In this document: piece after piece, positions 1 to 8,440 of the stretch
Position numbering within the stretch: the first letter of the stretch is position 1
Layout of the letters: the number at the start of each line of letters is the position of its first letter
Assembly: GCA_913052445.1 (NCBI GenBank)
Contig: CAJXDP010000015.1
Location: 1 to 36,394, forward strand
Direction: 5' to 3'
Origin: an uncultured Formosa sp.
GTDB taxonomy: Bacteria; Bacteroidota; Bacteroidia; Flavobacteriales; Flavobacteriaceae
DNA: 36,394 nt
Program-made: the position numbers and the translations under genes
Notes under the pieces: model-generated
What the model was told of the DNA's origin: nothing
Seen by the model: only the letters and a program-made list of their open reading frames with translations
Databases searched by the model: none

Positions 1-73
1 GACCTGGTAGCTCAGTTGGTAGAGCATCTCCCTTTTAAGGAGAGGGTCCTGGGTTCGAGCCCCAGCCAGGTCA
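1..73 (+). tRNA. tRNA-Lys (anticodon TTT)
   Basis: A full cloverleaf can be folded. The acceptor stem gacctgg pairs with ccaggtc, with discriminator A73. The D-arm gctcagttggtagagc and the T-arm ctgggttcgagccccag are canonical. The anticodon stem tctcc/ggaga encloses the loop cttttaa, giving anticodon TTT (Lys). No CCA is encoded. The gene begins at the first base of the window, so its promoter is outside it. Confidence 0.96.
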
Positions 74-75
74 CT

Positions 76-106
76 AAAAAAGTTAAGTTAATCCTTAACT
101 TTTTTT
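76..106 (+). terminator. Intrinsic terminator after tRNA-Lys
   Basis: A 12-bp perfect stem (76-87 with 94-105: AAAAAAGTTAAG / CTTAACTTTTTT) encloses a 6-nt loop and ends in a T-tract. It lies 3 nt after the tRNA, as expected for a tRNA transcript end. If it is efficient, tRNA-Leu needs its own promoter or partial readthrough. Confidence 0.75.
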
Positions 107-127
107 ATATCTTTATTATTCATTATC

Positions 128-212
128 GCGCACGTGGCGGAATTGGTAGACGCGCTAGCTTGAGGGGCTAGTGGGAATTATTCCCGTGGAAGTTCGAGTC
201 TTCTCGTGCGCA
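128..212 (+). tRNA. tRNA-Leu (anticodon GAG)
   Basis: This is an 85-nt class II tRNA with a long variable arm. The acceptor stem gcgcacg pairs with cgtgcgc, with discriminator A212. The D-arm contains the aattggtaga segment. The anticodon stem ctagc/gctag holds the loop ttgaggg with anticodon GAG. The variable arm tggga…tccc(g) and the T-arm gaagttcgagtcttc follow. The long variable arm fits leucine. Confidence 0.95.
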
Positions 213-385
213 CTTTTTTAAAAACTTAATTTTTATAACTGATTTATTATATATAATTGAGATAACAACATTTATTTTTTTTATCAAATACTGAAACAAC
301 TTATTATGACAAAGGTCAATAACATCTATTTTTAATTACTGATAAAAATAGTATGTTTAAAACTATTATAACAGAAGTTTATTTT

Positions 386-393
386 TAACTTTG
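386..393 (+). promoter_or_regulatory. Candidate -7 element upstream of acnB
   Basis: TAACTTTG matches the Bacteroidota -7 consensus TAnnTTTG and lies 27 nt before the acnB ATG, so transcription would start near 400. No TTG lies 17-23 nt upstream, so the -33 half is poor and the call is tentative. The rest of the 213-420 gap shows nothing clear. Confidence 0.45.
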
Positions 394-420
394 TGGCAAG
401 ATATAACATAAATTAAATTT

Positions 421-3219
421 ATGAGTTTATATAGTGAGTACCTTGAAGAAATTGAACAGAGGAAAAGTCTACAACTTAATCCAAAGCCTATTGATGGAGC
501 AGAGCTGTTAAGTGAAATCATCTTGCAAATCAAAGATTCTAATCATGAACAAAGAAAAGATTCTATTGATTTTTTTATTTACAATGTACTACCAGGAACT
601 ACTAGTGCTGCCGTTGTCAAATCTAAATTTTTAAAGGAAATTATTATCGGAGAATCTTTAGTAGAAGAAATCCCCGTTAGTTTTGCATTTGATCAGTTAT
701 CCCACATGAAAGGTGGACCCTCAATTGAAGTACTACTTGACATAGCATTAGGAGATAATATTCCAAAAGCTAAACAAGCTGCAGAAGTTCTAAAGACACA
801 AGTCTTTTTATATGAGGCCGATACAAGTCGTTTAGAGGATGCTTTTAACTCGGAAAACCCTATAGCCAAAGAAATTATAGAAAGTTATGCTGATGCTGAA
901 TTTTTTACAAAACTTCCTGACCTTCCAGAAGAAATAAAGCTAGTTACTTTCGTTGCAGGAATCGGAGATATTTCTACTGATTTACTTTCTCCAGGTGGGG
1001 ACGCTCACTCAAGATCTGATAGACAACTTCATGGACAATGTATGTTTGAACACAATAAAGAGCAACAAAAAGAACTTTTAGCTCTTCAATCCAAACACCC
1101 TGATAAAAGAGTAATGTTGATAGCTGAAAAAGGAACTATGGGAGTAGGCTCTTCAAGGATGTCGGGTGTTAATAACGTAGCCCTTTGGATTGGTGAAAAA
1201 GCTAGCAAATACATTCCTTTCATAAATATTGCCCCAGTCATAGCAGGCACAAATGGTATATCCCCAATATTTCTTACCACTGTAGGAGTAACTGGTGGTA
1301 TTGGAATAGATTTAAAAAACTGGAGAAAAAAACGTGATTCGTCAGATAACCTTATACTTGATGAAAATGGGGAACCTATTTTAGAGCAAATATACTCAGT
1401 AGATACAGGTACCATACTCACAATTAATACAAAAACAAAAAAACTATATAATGAAGGTGTGGAATTAATGAATATTTCTTCAGCCTTCACTCCCCAAAAA
1501 ATAGAATTCATGAAAGCTGGGGGTTCTTATGCTATTGTTTTTGGTAAAAAATTACAATCATTTGCAGCCAAAATATTAGATAAAAAATTATCTCCTGTAT
1601 TTGCTACATCTAAAGAAGTTACTTTTAAAAATCAGGGACTAACAGCTGTAGAGAAAATTTTCAATAAAAATGCAGTCGGAACTTCAGGATCAATCTTACA
1701 TGCTGGTTCGTATGTTCGTGTAGAAGTTAATATCGTTGGCTCACAAGATACAACAGGCTTAATGACGTCTCAAGAATTGGAGATGATGGCAGCTACCACT
1801 ATATCTCCTATTGTTGATGGTGCGTATCAGTCCGGGTGTCATACTGCTTCAGTGTGGGATCTAAAATCTCAAAGAAATATTCCAAGACTTATGAAGTTTA
1901 TGAGTGATTTTGGGCTTATAACAGCACGTCATCCAGATCATAAATATCATCCAATGACTGATGTTATTCATAAAGTACTGAATGACCTTACAATAGATGA
2001 TTGGGCCATTATTATAGGAGGAGATTCACATACTAGAATGTCTAAAGGAGTTGCTTTTGGAGCAGATTCTGGGACAGTTGCTTTAGCATTAGCAACTGGG
2101 GAAGCGTCCATGCCAATTCCCGAATCTGTTAAAGTAACATTCAAAGGAGAAATGAAAAACCATATGGATTTTCGTGATGTTGTTCATGCTACACAATATC
2201 AGATGCTCAAGAAATTTAATGGAGAAAATGTATTTCAAGGAAGAATTATTGAAGTTCACATAGGAACTCTTTTAGCAGATCAGGCTTTTACTTTTACCGA
2301 TTGGACTGCAGAAATGAAAGCGAAAGCATCTATTTGTATCTCTGAAGACGACACACTTATACAATCACTAAATATCGCAAAAGGTCGAATTCAAATAATG
2401 ATTGATAAAGGAATGGACAATGATAATCAGGTTCTTCAGGGTCTCATAGATAAAGCTAATACAAGAATAGATCAAATTAAATCTGGTGAAAAACCTCCTC
2501 TGAAACCTGATGAAAATGCTAAATACCATGCAGAATTTGTGGTGGATTTAGATATTATTGATGAACCAATGATCGCAGATCCAGATGTTAATAATGAAGA
2601 TGTTTCTAAGCGATATACACATGATACAATTCGTGAAATATCTTTCTATAACGGAAAAAAACACATAGACTTAGGCTTTATAGGGTCCTGTATGGTGCAC
2701 AAAGGAGATATAAAGATAGTAGCTAAGATGCTGAAAAACGTTGAGGATCAATGTGGAAAGGTTGAATTTAAAGCCCCATTAGTTGTTACAGCTCCGACCT
2801 ATAATATTATAGATGAGCTTAAAGCCGAAGGCGATTGGGAAATTTTACAAAAATATTCTGGTTTTGAATTTGATGACGATGCTCCAAAAGGTCAAGCTAG
2901 AACAGAATATGATAATATATTATATCTTGAACGTCCTGGTTGCAACCTTTGCATGGGAAACCAAGAAAAAGCAGAAAAAGGAGATACTGTTATGGCGACA
3001 TCTACACGACTATTTCAAGGCCGAGTAGTAAAAGACTCTGATCGAAAAAAAGGTGAATCGTTACTTGCATCAACTCCAGTTGTTGTTCTCTCAGCAATTT
3101 TAGGTAGAACTCCAACAATGGAAGAATATAAGACAGCCGTTAATGGAATTAAGCTTACTCAATTTGCACCTCCAATTAATAAAATGGCATCAAAACCTGG
3201 TCATCTTCTATCTTACTAA
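421..3219 (+). CDS. acnB: Aconitate hydratase B (AcnB)
   Basis: This is a bifunctional aconitate hydratase B / 2-methylisocitrate dehydratase of 932 aa, acting in the cytosolic TCA cycle by isomerising citrate to isocitrate through cis-aconitate. The N-terminal ~160 residues look like the HEAT-like domain specific to the AcnB branch. The catalytic aconitase domains follow. The three [4Fe-4S] ligand cysteines are visible: Cys757 in GSCMVHKGD and Cys841/Cys844 in RPGCNLCMGN. It is somewhat longer than the E. coli enzyme (865 aa), from my knowledge of the family. It stands alone between the tRNA genes and the carotenoid cluster. Only one start fits, and a -7-like element lies just upstream. The identification is secure. 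Confidence 0.96.
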   Translation: MSLYSEYLEEIEQRKSLQLNPKPIDGAELLSEIILQIKDSNHEQRKDSIDFFIYNVLPGTTSAAVVKSKFLKEIIIGESLVEEIPVSFAFDQLSHMKGGPSIEVLLDIALGDNIPKAKQAAEVLKTQVFLYEADTSRLEDAFNSENPIAKEIIESYADAEFFTKLPDLPEEIKLVTFVAGIGDISTDLLSPGGDAHSRSDRQLHGQCMFEHNKEQQKELLALQSKHPDKRVMLIAEKGTMGVGSSRMSGVNNVALWIGEKASKYIPFINIAPVIAGTNGISPIFLTTVGVTGGIGIDLKNWRKKRDSSDNLILDENGEPILEQIYSVDTGTILTINTKTKKLYNEGVELMNISSAFTPQKIEFMKAGGSYAIVFGKKLQSFAAKILDKKLSPVFATSKEVTFKNQGLTAVEKIFNKNAVGTSGSILHAGSYVRVEVNIVGSQDTTGLMTSQELEMMAATTISPIVDGAYQSGCHTASVWDLKSQRNIPRLMKFMSDFGLITARHPDHKYHPMTDVIHKVLNDLTIDDWAIIIGGDSHTRMSKGVAFGADSGTVALALATGEASMPIPESVKVTFKGEMKNHMDFRDVVHATQYQMLKKFNGENVFQGRIIEVHIGTLLADQAFTFTDWTAEMKAKASICISEDDTLIQSLNIAKGRIQIMIDKGMDNDNQVLQGLIDKANTRIDQIKSGEKPPLKPDENAKYHAEFVVDLDIIDEPMIADPDVNNEDVSKRYTHDTIREISFYNGKKHIDLGFIGSCMVHKGDIKIVAKMLKNVEDQCGKVEFKAPLVVTAPTYNIIDELKAEGDWEILQKYSGFEFDDDAPKGQARTEYDNILYLERPGCNLCMGNQEKAEKGDTVMATSTRLFQGRVVKDSDRKKGESLLASTPVVVLSAILGRTPTMEEYKTAVNGIKLTQFAPPINKMASKPGHLLSY

Positions 3220-3253
3220 ATAACAAGATACTTATTTAAAATTTATGGTTTAA

Positions 3254-3284
3254 TTGGATTCTCTAGCTAATGATTAGAATCCAA
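3254..3284 (+). terminator. Hairpin downstream of acnB, possible terminator
   Basis: A 9-bp perfect stem TTGGATTCT / AGAATCCAA with a 13-nt loop sits 35 nt after the acnB stop codon. The sequence that follows (aataataatattt) is A/T-rich but has no uninterrupted T-tract, so termination is only possible. The remainder of the gap to crtI shows no other clear structure. Confidence 0.4.
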
Positions 3285-3429
3285 ATAATAATATTTCATT
3301 AATTATAAAGTAAAGGATTTTAATCTAAAATTTAATAATAAAAAGATGACATTTAATGATTCTATGTAATAAATTAGTTAAAGATTTGTAAAAAAGGACC
3401 AGACACAGCAAACTATATCATGTTTTACC

Positions 3430-3437
3430 TATTTTTG
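3430..3437 (+). promoter_or_regulatory. Possible -7 element immediately before crtI
   Basis: TATTTTTG matches TAnnTTTG and ends 6 nt before the crtI ATG at 3444. A transcript from here would be leaderless or nearly so. There is no TTG at the expected -33 spacing, so it could be chance in AT-rich DNA. Confidence 0.3.
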
Positions 3438-3443
3438 AGCTGA

Positions 3444-4907
3444 ATGAAAAAAAACATACAAATAATTGGGTCAGGATTTTCTTCACTTTCTGCCGCTTGT
3501 TACTTGTCACAAGCTGGCCACAATGTCACTATATACGAAAAAAATAGTTCTGTAGGAGGACGGGCAAGACAGTTGAAGAAAGACGGATTTACTTTTGACA
3601 TCGGCCCCTCATGGTATTGGATGCCAGATGTCTTTGATAAATTTTTCTCAGACTTTGGTAAAAAAACATCTGATTACTACCAAATTGAAAAATTGGACCC
3701 TGCTTATAAAATTTTTTTTAATGATGATGTTATCACCATCGGGGACTCTATGGATAAAATATGTGCAGAATTTGAGCGGATTGAAAAAGGAAGCGGTATT
3801 AAACTTAAAGAATTTATAGAAAAAGCACAAGACAATTATGAGATTGCAGTAAACAAAATCCTATACAATGCACCAGGGATATCGCCTCTAGAACTAGTTT
3901 CAAAAGATACTGTAGCTCGTTTAGATCAGTTTTTTAAAAATATAAGTCAGGAAGTAAGGAAAAACTTTAGTAATCCCAAGTTAATATCAACCCTAGAGTT
4001 TCCTTCGTTGTTTCTAGGCGCTAAACCAAGTAAAACTCCTTCGTTTTTTAGTTTTATGAATTTTGCTGATTTTGGATTGGGAACTTGGCATCCAAAAGGT
4101 GGAATGTATGAAGTTATAAAAGGAATGGAAGCCTTAGCAATAGATTTAGGAGTATCTATTCATACTAATCACGCAGTAGAAAAAATAGTTGTAGAAAATA
4201 ACTCTGTAACTGGACTGGTAACCAATAATATTTTTATAGAGTCTGATATTGTGCTTAGTGGCGCTGATTATCATCATTCTGAAACACTGTTAGATAGTAA
4301 ATACAGGCAACACTCTGAAGCATATTGGGATAAAAAAGTCTTTGCTCCATCTTCTTTATTATTTTATATAGGACTCGACAAAAAGCTCAAAAATGCAGAA
4401 CACCACAACTTATTCTTCGATGCTGATTTTGAAAAACATGCTGAAGAAATTTATGATGACCCTAAATGGCCGAGTCACCCTCTGTTTTATGCAAACGTTC
4501 CATCAAAAACGGATCCTTCAATGGCGCCAGACGGATGTGATGCTTTATTTATACTAATGCCAATTGCGCCTAACATCGAAGACACTCCTAATCTAAGAAG
4601 TCATTATCTTGAAAAGATTCTTAAAAGATTTGAAGAAAAAACAAAACAATCAATTAAAAATAATATTATATTCAAGCAATCATTTTGTGTTGAAGATTTT
4701 AAGTCAGAATACAACTCTTACAAAGGAAATGCCTACGGAATGGCAATGACTTTATTACAAACTGCATTCTTAAGACCTAAATTAAAAAGTTACAAATTAG
4801 ATAATTTATATTTTACAGGACAGTTAACTGTCCCTGGACCAGGAGTACCACCTTCTCTAATTTCTGGAAAACTTACTTCTGAACTTATAATGAAAGTACT
4901 CAAGTGA
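3444..4907 (+). CDS. crtI: Phytoene desaturase CrtI
   Basis: This is an FAD-dependent phytoene desaturase of 487 aa that introduces the conjugated double bonds turning phytoene into lycopene. The N-terminal dinucleotide-binding motif IIGSGFSSLSAACYL (about residues 7-21) and the following EKN…GGRA segment are typical. DGFTFDIGPSWYWMPDVF is the usual flavobacterial active-site entry region. The C-terminal FTGQLTVPGPGVPPSLISGK is the diagnostic CrtI-family signature. It is the first gene of a four-gene carotenoid operon, with crtB 39 nt downstream. Many flavobacterial clusters carry a MerR-type regulator beside crtI; none is present here. Confidence 0.95.
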   Translation: MKKNIQIIGSGFSSLSAACYLSQAGHNVTIYEKNSSVGGRARQLKKDGFTFDIGPSWYWMPDVFDKFFSDFGKKTSDYYQIEKLDPAYKIFFNDDVITIGDSMDKICAEFERIEKGSGIKLKEFIEKAQDNYEIAVNKILYNAPGISPLELVSKDTVARLDQFFKNISQEVRKNFSNPKLISTLEFPSLFLGAKPSKTPSFFSFMNFADFGLGTWHPKGGMYEVIKGMEALAIDLGVSIHTNHAVEKIVVENNSVTGLVTNNIFIESDIVLSGADYHHSETLLDSKYRQHSEAYWDKKVFAPSSLLFYIGLDKKLKNAEHHNLFFDADFEKHAEEIYDDPKWPSHPLFYANVPSKTDPSMAPDGCDALFILMPIAPNIEDTPNLRSHYLEKILKRFEEKTKQSIKNNIIFKQSFCVEDFKSEYNSYKGNAYGMAMTLLQTAFLRPKLKSYKLDNLYFTGQLTVPGPGVPPSLISGKLTSELIMKVLK

Positions 4908-4946
4908 TGTCTAGCTGATTAGTTAAAAATTTTAAATTTTAAAATT

Positions 4947-5786
4947 ATGAAATCAATTTTTGATTCTGTTTCTGAAGATTGTAGCAAAATTGTTACAAAA
5001 ACATATAGCACTTCTTTTTCAATGGCTACCAAAATGTTGTCAAATACAATAAGGCAGGACATCTATAATATTTATGGATTTGTCCGACTTGCAGACGAAA
5101 TTGTAGATTCATTTCACGATTATAATAAAGAAACGTTATTTACTCAGTTTGAAGCTGACTTGGAATCAGCATTAACCAACAAAATCAGTTTAAACCCGAT
5201 TCTTAACTCATTTCAGCAAACCTATTACACTCATGGAATAGACAAAGACATGGTGGATGCTTTCATGAATTCGATGCGTCAAGATTTACACAAGACTGTG
5301 TATGAGACTGAAGAGGAATATAAAAATTACATATATGGATCTGCAGATGTAGTTGGACTAATGTGTTTAAAAGTTTTTGTAAAAGGAGACACAAGTAAAT
5401 ATGATGCCTTAAAGCAAACAGCTATGGCGTTAGGATCCGCATTTCAAAAAGTAAATTTCTTAAGAGATTTGAAGGCAGATCATGATGAATTAAATCGCAC
5501 CTATTTTCCAAATACAGATTTAGATAACCTTGATGAATCCTCTAAAAAAGCCATTATTGATGATATTGAAAAAGATTTCAACGAGGGGCTAAGCGGGATA
5601 AAGCAACTCCCTTTAGAAGCAAAATTCGGAGTTTTTATGGCCTATCGCTACTACAATCAATTACTTAAAAAGCTAAAAACAACTCCAGCTTTAGAAATTA
5701 AAAGTACTCGAATTAGAGTGCCTAATTATAAAAAAATAGAACTACTAACCCGTAGTTATGTTAAATACCAACTCAATCTATTATAA
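4947..5786 (+). CDS. crtB: Phytoene synthase CrtB
   Basis: This 279-aa squalene/phytoene synthase family enzyme condenses two geranylgeranyl diphosphates head-to-head into phytoene, the committed carotenoid step. Both Asp-rich Mg2+/diphosphate-binding motifs are present: DEIVD (Asp50…Asp54) and DLKAD within NFLRDLKAD (Asp174…Asp178). The STSF segment near residue 21 is also typical. It lies 39 nt after crtI and 11 nt before crtZ on the same strand, so co-transcription is expected. Length is normal for the family. Confidence 0.95.
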   Translation: MKSIFDSVSEDCSKIVTKTYSTSFSMATKMLSNTIRQDIYNIYGFVRLADEIVDSFHDYNKETLFTQFEADLESALTNKISLNPILNSFQQTYYTHGIDKDMVDAFMNSMRQDLHKTVYETEEEYKNYIYGSADVVGLMCLKVFVKGDTSKYDALKQTAMALGSAFQKVNFLRDLKADHDELNRTYFPNTDLDNLDESSKKAIIDDIEKDFNEGLSGIKQLPLEAKFGVFMAYRYYNQLLKKLKTTPALEIKSTRIRVPNYKKIELLTRSYVKYQLNLL

Positions 5787-5797
5787 CGCTTATTATT

Positions 5798-6247
5798 ATG
5801 AACATATTTTTTTGGATACTAGTGTTTTTAGGGACTTTTTCAGCCATGGAGTTTATGGCATGGTTTACACATAAATACATTATGCACGGCTTCCTATGGA
5901 GCCTACACAAGGACCACCACCACAAAGATCACAAGAACTGGTTTGAACGTAACGATGCCTTTTTTATCTTTTACGCGGTTGTGAGTATGACTTGTTTTTA
6001 CTTTTGGAGTTATGAAGGGTTTTGGGCTGGCCTACCCATAGGGTTGGGGATAATGGGTTATGGAGCAACCTACTTTTTAGTTCATGACATATTTATTCAC
6101 CAACGATTCAAGTACTTTCGAAAAGCAAACAATTGGTATGCTAAAGGTCTGAGACGTGCTCATAAAATACATCACAAACACTTAGGGAAAGGAGATGGAG
6201 AGTGTTACGGAATGTTGTTTGTTCCTTTTAAGTATTTTAAACGTTAA
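5798..6247 (+). CDS. crtZ: Beta-carotene hydroxylase CrtZ
   Basis: This 149-aa membrane di-iron hydroxylase of the fatty-acid hydroxylase superfamily adds 3- and 3'-hydroxyls to beta-carotene, giving zeaxanthin. The His clusters that bind the two irons are all visible: HKYIMH (25-30), HKDHH (37-41), HDIFIHQ (96-102) and HKIHH (122-126). About four hydrophobic segments alternate with them. The gene is tightly packed between crtB and crtY (11 and 12 nt gaps). The presence of CrtZ with CrtY argues for zeaxanthin rather than beta-carotene as the end product. No ketolase or retinal-forming dioxygenase gene is in the window. Confidence 0.95.
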   Translation: MNIFFWILVFLGTFSAMEFMAWFTHKYIMHGFLWSLHKDHHHKDHKNWFERNDAFFIFYAVVSMTCFYFWSYEGFWAGLPIGLGIMGYGATYFLVHDIFIHQRFKYFRKANNWYAKGLRRAHKIHHKHLGKGDGECYGMLFVPFKYFKR

Positions 6248-6259
6248 GATTCTAAATGA

Positions 6260-7411
6260 ATGGCGCACATGAAGCAGTATGATTATATTATAATTGGAAA
6301 TGGTATTGCTGGTTTTCAACTAGCCTTAGCTCTTTCTCAGGATACTTTTTTTAACAATAAGCAAATTGCTTTAATTGATAAATCTCACAAAACCGAAAAT
6401 GACAAAACCATAAGTTTTTGGGAAAAAGGGACTGGAAAATGGGATTCGATTGTTATAAAATCTTGGAGTGAAGCTTTAATCTTTACCAGTAAAAAGGAAC
6501 TAGCTATAAAACTCCCCCCTTATGCTTACAAAACCATACATGCTTTAGATTTTTATAACAAAGCCAAACAAGAACTTTCAAAACAAACAAATTTTCATTT
6601 TATCATTGATCAAGTGCTTTCAGTTGAAAACAGCAAACAACCTAAGGTCATAACGGTTAAAAATTCCTACGAAGCCAAACACATTTTTGACAGCAGAATT
6701 ACAGAAGATTATTTTTCGAAATCAAATAACTATACAAAAGTTATTCAGCATTTTAAAGGCTGGATTATAGAAACTGAGACACCTGTTTTTAAAACAGATC
6801 AATTTACAATGATGGATTATAGAATAAAAGATGGGGACCAAACCACTTTTACTTATGTTTTACCATTAAGCAGCACCAGGGCGCTTGTAGAGTTCACTTA
6901 CTTTACTCCAACACTTGTAGATGATGCTATCTACGAAAGCTACTTAAAACTATACATTTCTAGTCTATTAAAAATAGAAAGTTATTCAATTAGTGAAATC
7001 GAAAGAGGAAGCATCCCAATGACAAGTTTTCCGTTTGAAAAGTATTCTACAAAACACATCACAAAAATCGGAACTGCTGCTGGTTGGGTTAAAGGATCTA
7101 CTGGCTATTCATTTAAACATACAGAAAAAAAAGTAGCTTCTATAGTTACTAATTTAAAAGATGGAAATATACCTTCTAAAAACTTGTTTAAGCAAAAACA
7201 TAAGTTTTACGATAAGATCTTTTTGAAAGTTTTACATGACGAAAATAACAAAGGAGAATGGATTTTTGAACAGTTTTATGCTAAAAACTCTGTAGAAGCT
7301 ATGTTCAAATTTTTAGATGAGGAATCTACATTTATAGAAGAATTAAAAATCATGAAGTCCCTATTTTCCTTATCATTTATAAAAGCTTTCTTTAAGACTC
7401 TTATGAATTAG
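6260..7411 (+). CDS. crtY: Lycopene beta-cyclase CrtY
   Basis: This 383-aa lycopene cyclase converts the linear ends of lycopene into beta-ionone rings. The N-terminal FAD/NAD-binding motif YIIIGNGIAGFQLALAL is clear. Later landmarks of the CrtY family are FDSRI (near 148-152), QHFKGWIIET, the MDYR segment, FTYVLPLSSTRALVEFTYF, and AAGWVKGSTGYSF. The annotated start gives MAHMKQYDYII. The in-frame ATG at 6269 would give MKQYDYII and is equally plausible, because the conserved part begins there. It is the last gene of the carotenoid operon, and the downstream gene is convergent. No strong terminator is visible in the 72-nt convergent gap. Confidence 0.92.
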   Translation: MAHMKQYDYIIIGNGIAGFQLALALSQDTFFNNKQIALIDKSHKTENDKTISFWEKGTGKWDSIVIKSWSEALIFTSKKELAIKLPPYAYKTIHALDFYNKAKQELSKQTNFHFIIDQVLSVENSKQPKVITVKNSYEAKHIFDSRITEDYFSKSNNYTKVIQHFKGWIIETETPVFKTDQFTMMDYRIKDGDQTTFTYVLPLSSTRALVEFTYFTPTLVDDAIYESYLKLYISSLLKIESYSISEIERGSIPMTSFPFEKYSTKHITKIGTAAGWVKGSTGYSFKHTEKKVASIVTNLKDGNIPSKNLFKQKHKFYDKIFLKVLHDENNKGEWIFEQFYAKNSVEAMFKFLDEESTFIEELKIMKSLFSLSFIKAFFKTLMN

Positions 7412-7483
7412 TTATTCTTCTAAGGAAGTGAAAGTAATAAATTATTATTAGAAAAAGATGATAAAAATACATGTAGAGTATTC

Positions 7484-8437
7484 TTAAAATAAATCTTTAA
7501 TAATGGATTCTGAGGTAATTCCATCGGATTCTGCCTTATAGTTCTTAATAATTCTGTGACTTAATATTCCATTTGCGACAGATTGGACATCTTCAATATC
7601 TGGTGATAATTTATTGTTAATAGCTGCATAAGTTTTTGCTGCTAGAATAAGATTTTGAGATGCTCTGGGACCCGCTCCCCAGTCTACATATTGCTTAACT
7701 AAATTAGTTGCTTCATTGGAAGCTGGGCGTGATCTCACAACCATCTTAACAGCATAATCAACTACATTATCAGCTACTGGTATTTTTCTGATTAAGTTCT
7801 GAAATTCTAAAATTTCTTCAGCTGAAAAAATAACATTGACTTGAGATTGAGAGGCTGCAGTTGTTAATTTTACAACCTTTACCTCTTCTTCGAAAGTTGG
7901 ATATGTTAAATTAATGGAAAACATGAAACGATCTAATTGAGCCTCAGGTAAAGGGTAAGTTCCTTCTTGTTCGATCGGATTTTGAGTTGCTAAAACAAAA
8001 TAAGGGACATCTAATTCGTAATGCTGACCAGCGATAGTTACAGACCTTTCTTGCATCGCTTCCAACAAAGCTGCCTGAGTTTTGGGTGGTGTGCGATTTA
8101 TTTCGTCAGCTAAAAGTATATTACAGAAGATAGGCCCTTTAATAAACTTGAATTGACGATCATGATCTAAAATTTCACTACCAAGAATATCACTAGGCAT
8201 TAAGTCAGGCGTAAACTGAATACGTTTAAAATCCAATCCAAGAGCCTTAGCTATAGTATTGACCATTAGTGTTTTGGCTAAGCCTGGAACACCAACCAGT
8301 AAAGAATGACCTCCTGAGAAAATTGAAATTAATATCTGCTCAATTACAGCATCTTGACCAATAATTATTTTTGATATTTCTGTTTTTAAAGCCTGGTACT
8401 TTTCTAGCTGAAATTTTAGAGAGGAAACATCTGACAT
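7484..8437 (-). CDS. MoxR family AAA+ ATPase
   Basis: This 317-aa AAA+ ATPase of the MoxR class has Walker A GVPGLAKT (49-56), Walker B ILLADE (107-112), the following INRTPPKTQAALLEAMQE helix and the sensor region FVLATQNPIEQEGTYPLPEAQLDRF. MoxR proteins are thought to act as chaperones that mature specific complexes, usually with VWA partners. Here the neighbour upstream is a SurA-like isomerase (gap 3 nt), so it is the last gene of an envelope-folding operon and no VWA gene adjoins it. The link to outer-membrane protein quality control is an inference from position only. Confidence 0.93.
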   Translation of the reverse strand: MSDVSSLKFQLEKYQALKTEISKIIIGQDAVIEQILISIFSGGHSLLVGVPGLAKTLMVNTIAKALGLDFKRIQFTPDLMPSDILGSEILDHDRQFKFIKGPIFCNILLADEINRTPPKTQAALLEAMQERSVTIAGQHYELDVPYFVLATQNPIEQEGTYPLPEAQLDRFMFSINLTYPTFEEEVKVVKLTTAASQSQVNVIFSAEEILEFQNLIRKIPVADNVVDYAVKMVVRSRPASNEATNLVKQYVDWGAGPRASQNLILAAKTYAAINNKLSPDIEDVQSVANGILSHRIIKNYKAESDGITSESIIKDLF

Positions 8438-8440
8438 TAA

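Noticed and set aside
1086-1511. 141-codon open frame on the minus strand inside acnB
   Set aside because: It is antisense to a conserved, intact enzyme and has no recognisable domain or start context.
7412-7483. Bidirectional terminator between crtY and moxR
   Set aside because: Only weak AT-rich symmetry (taataaattatta) is present, without a convincing stem and T-tract.
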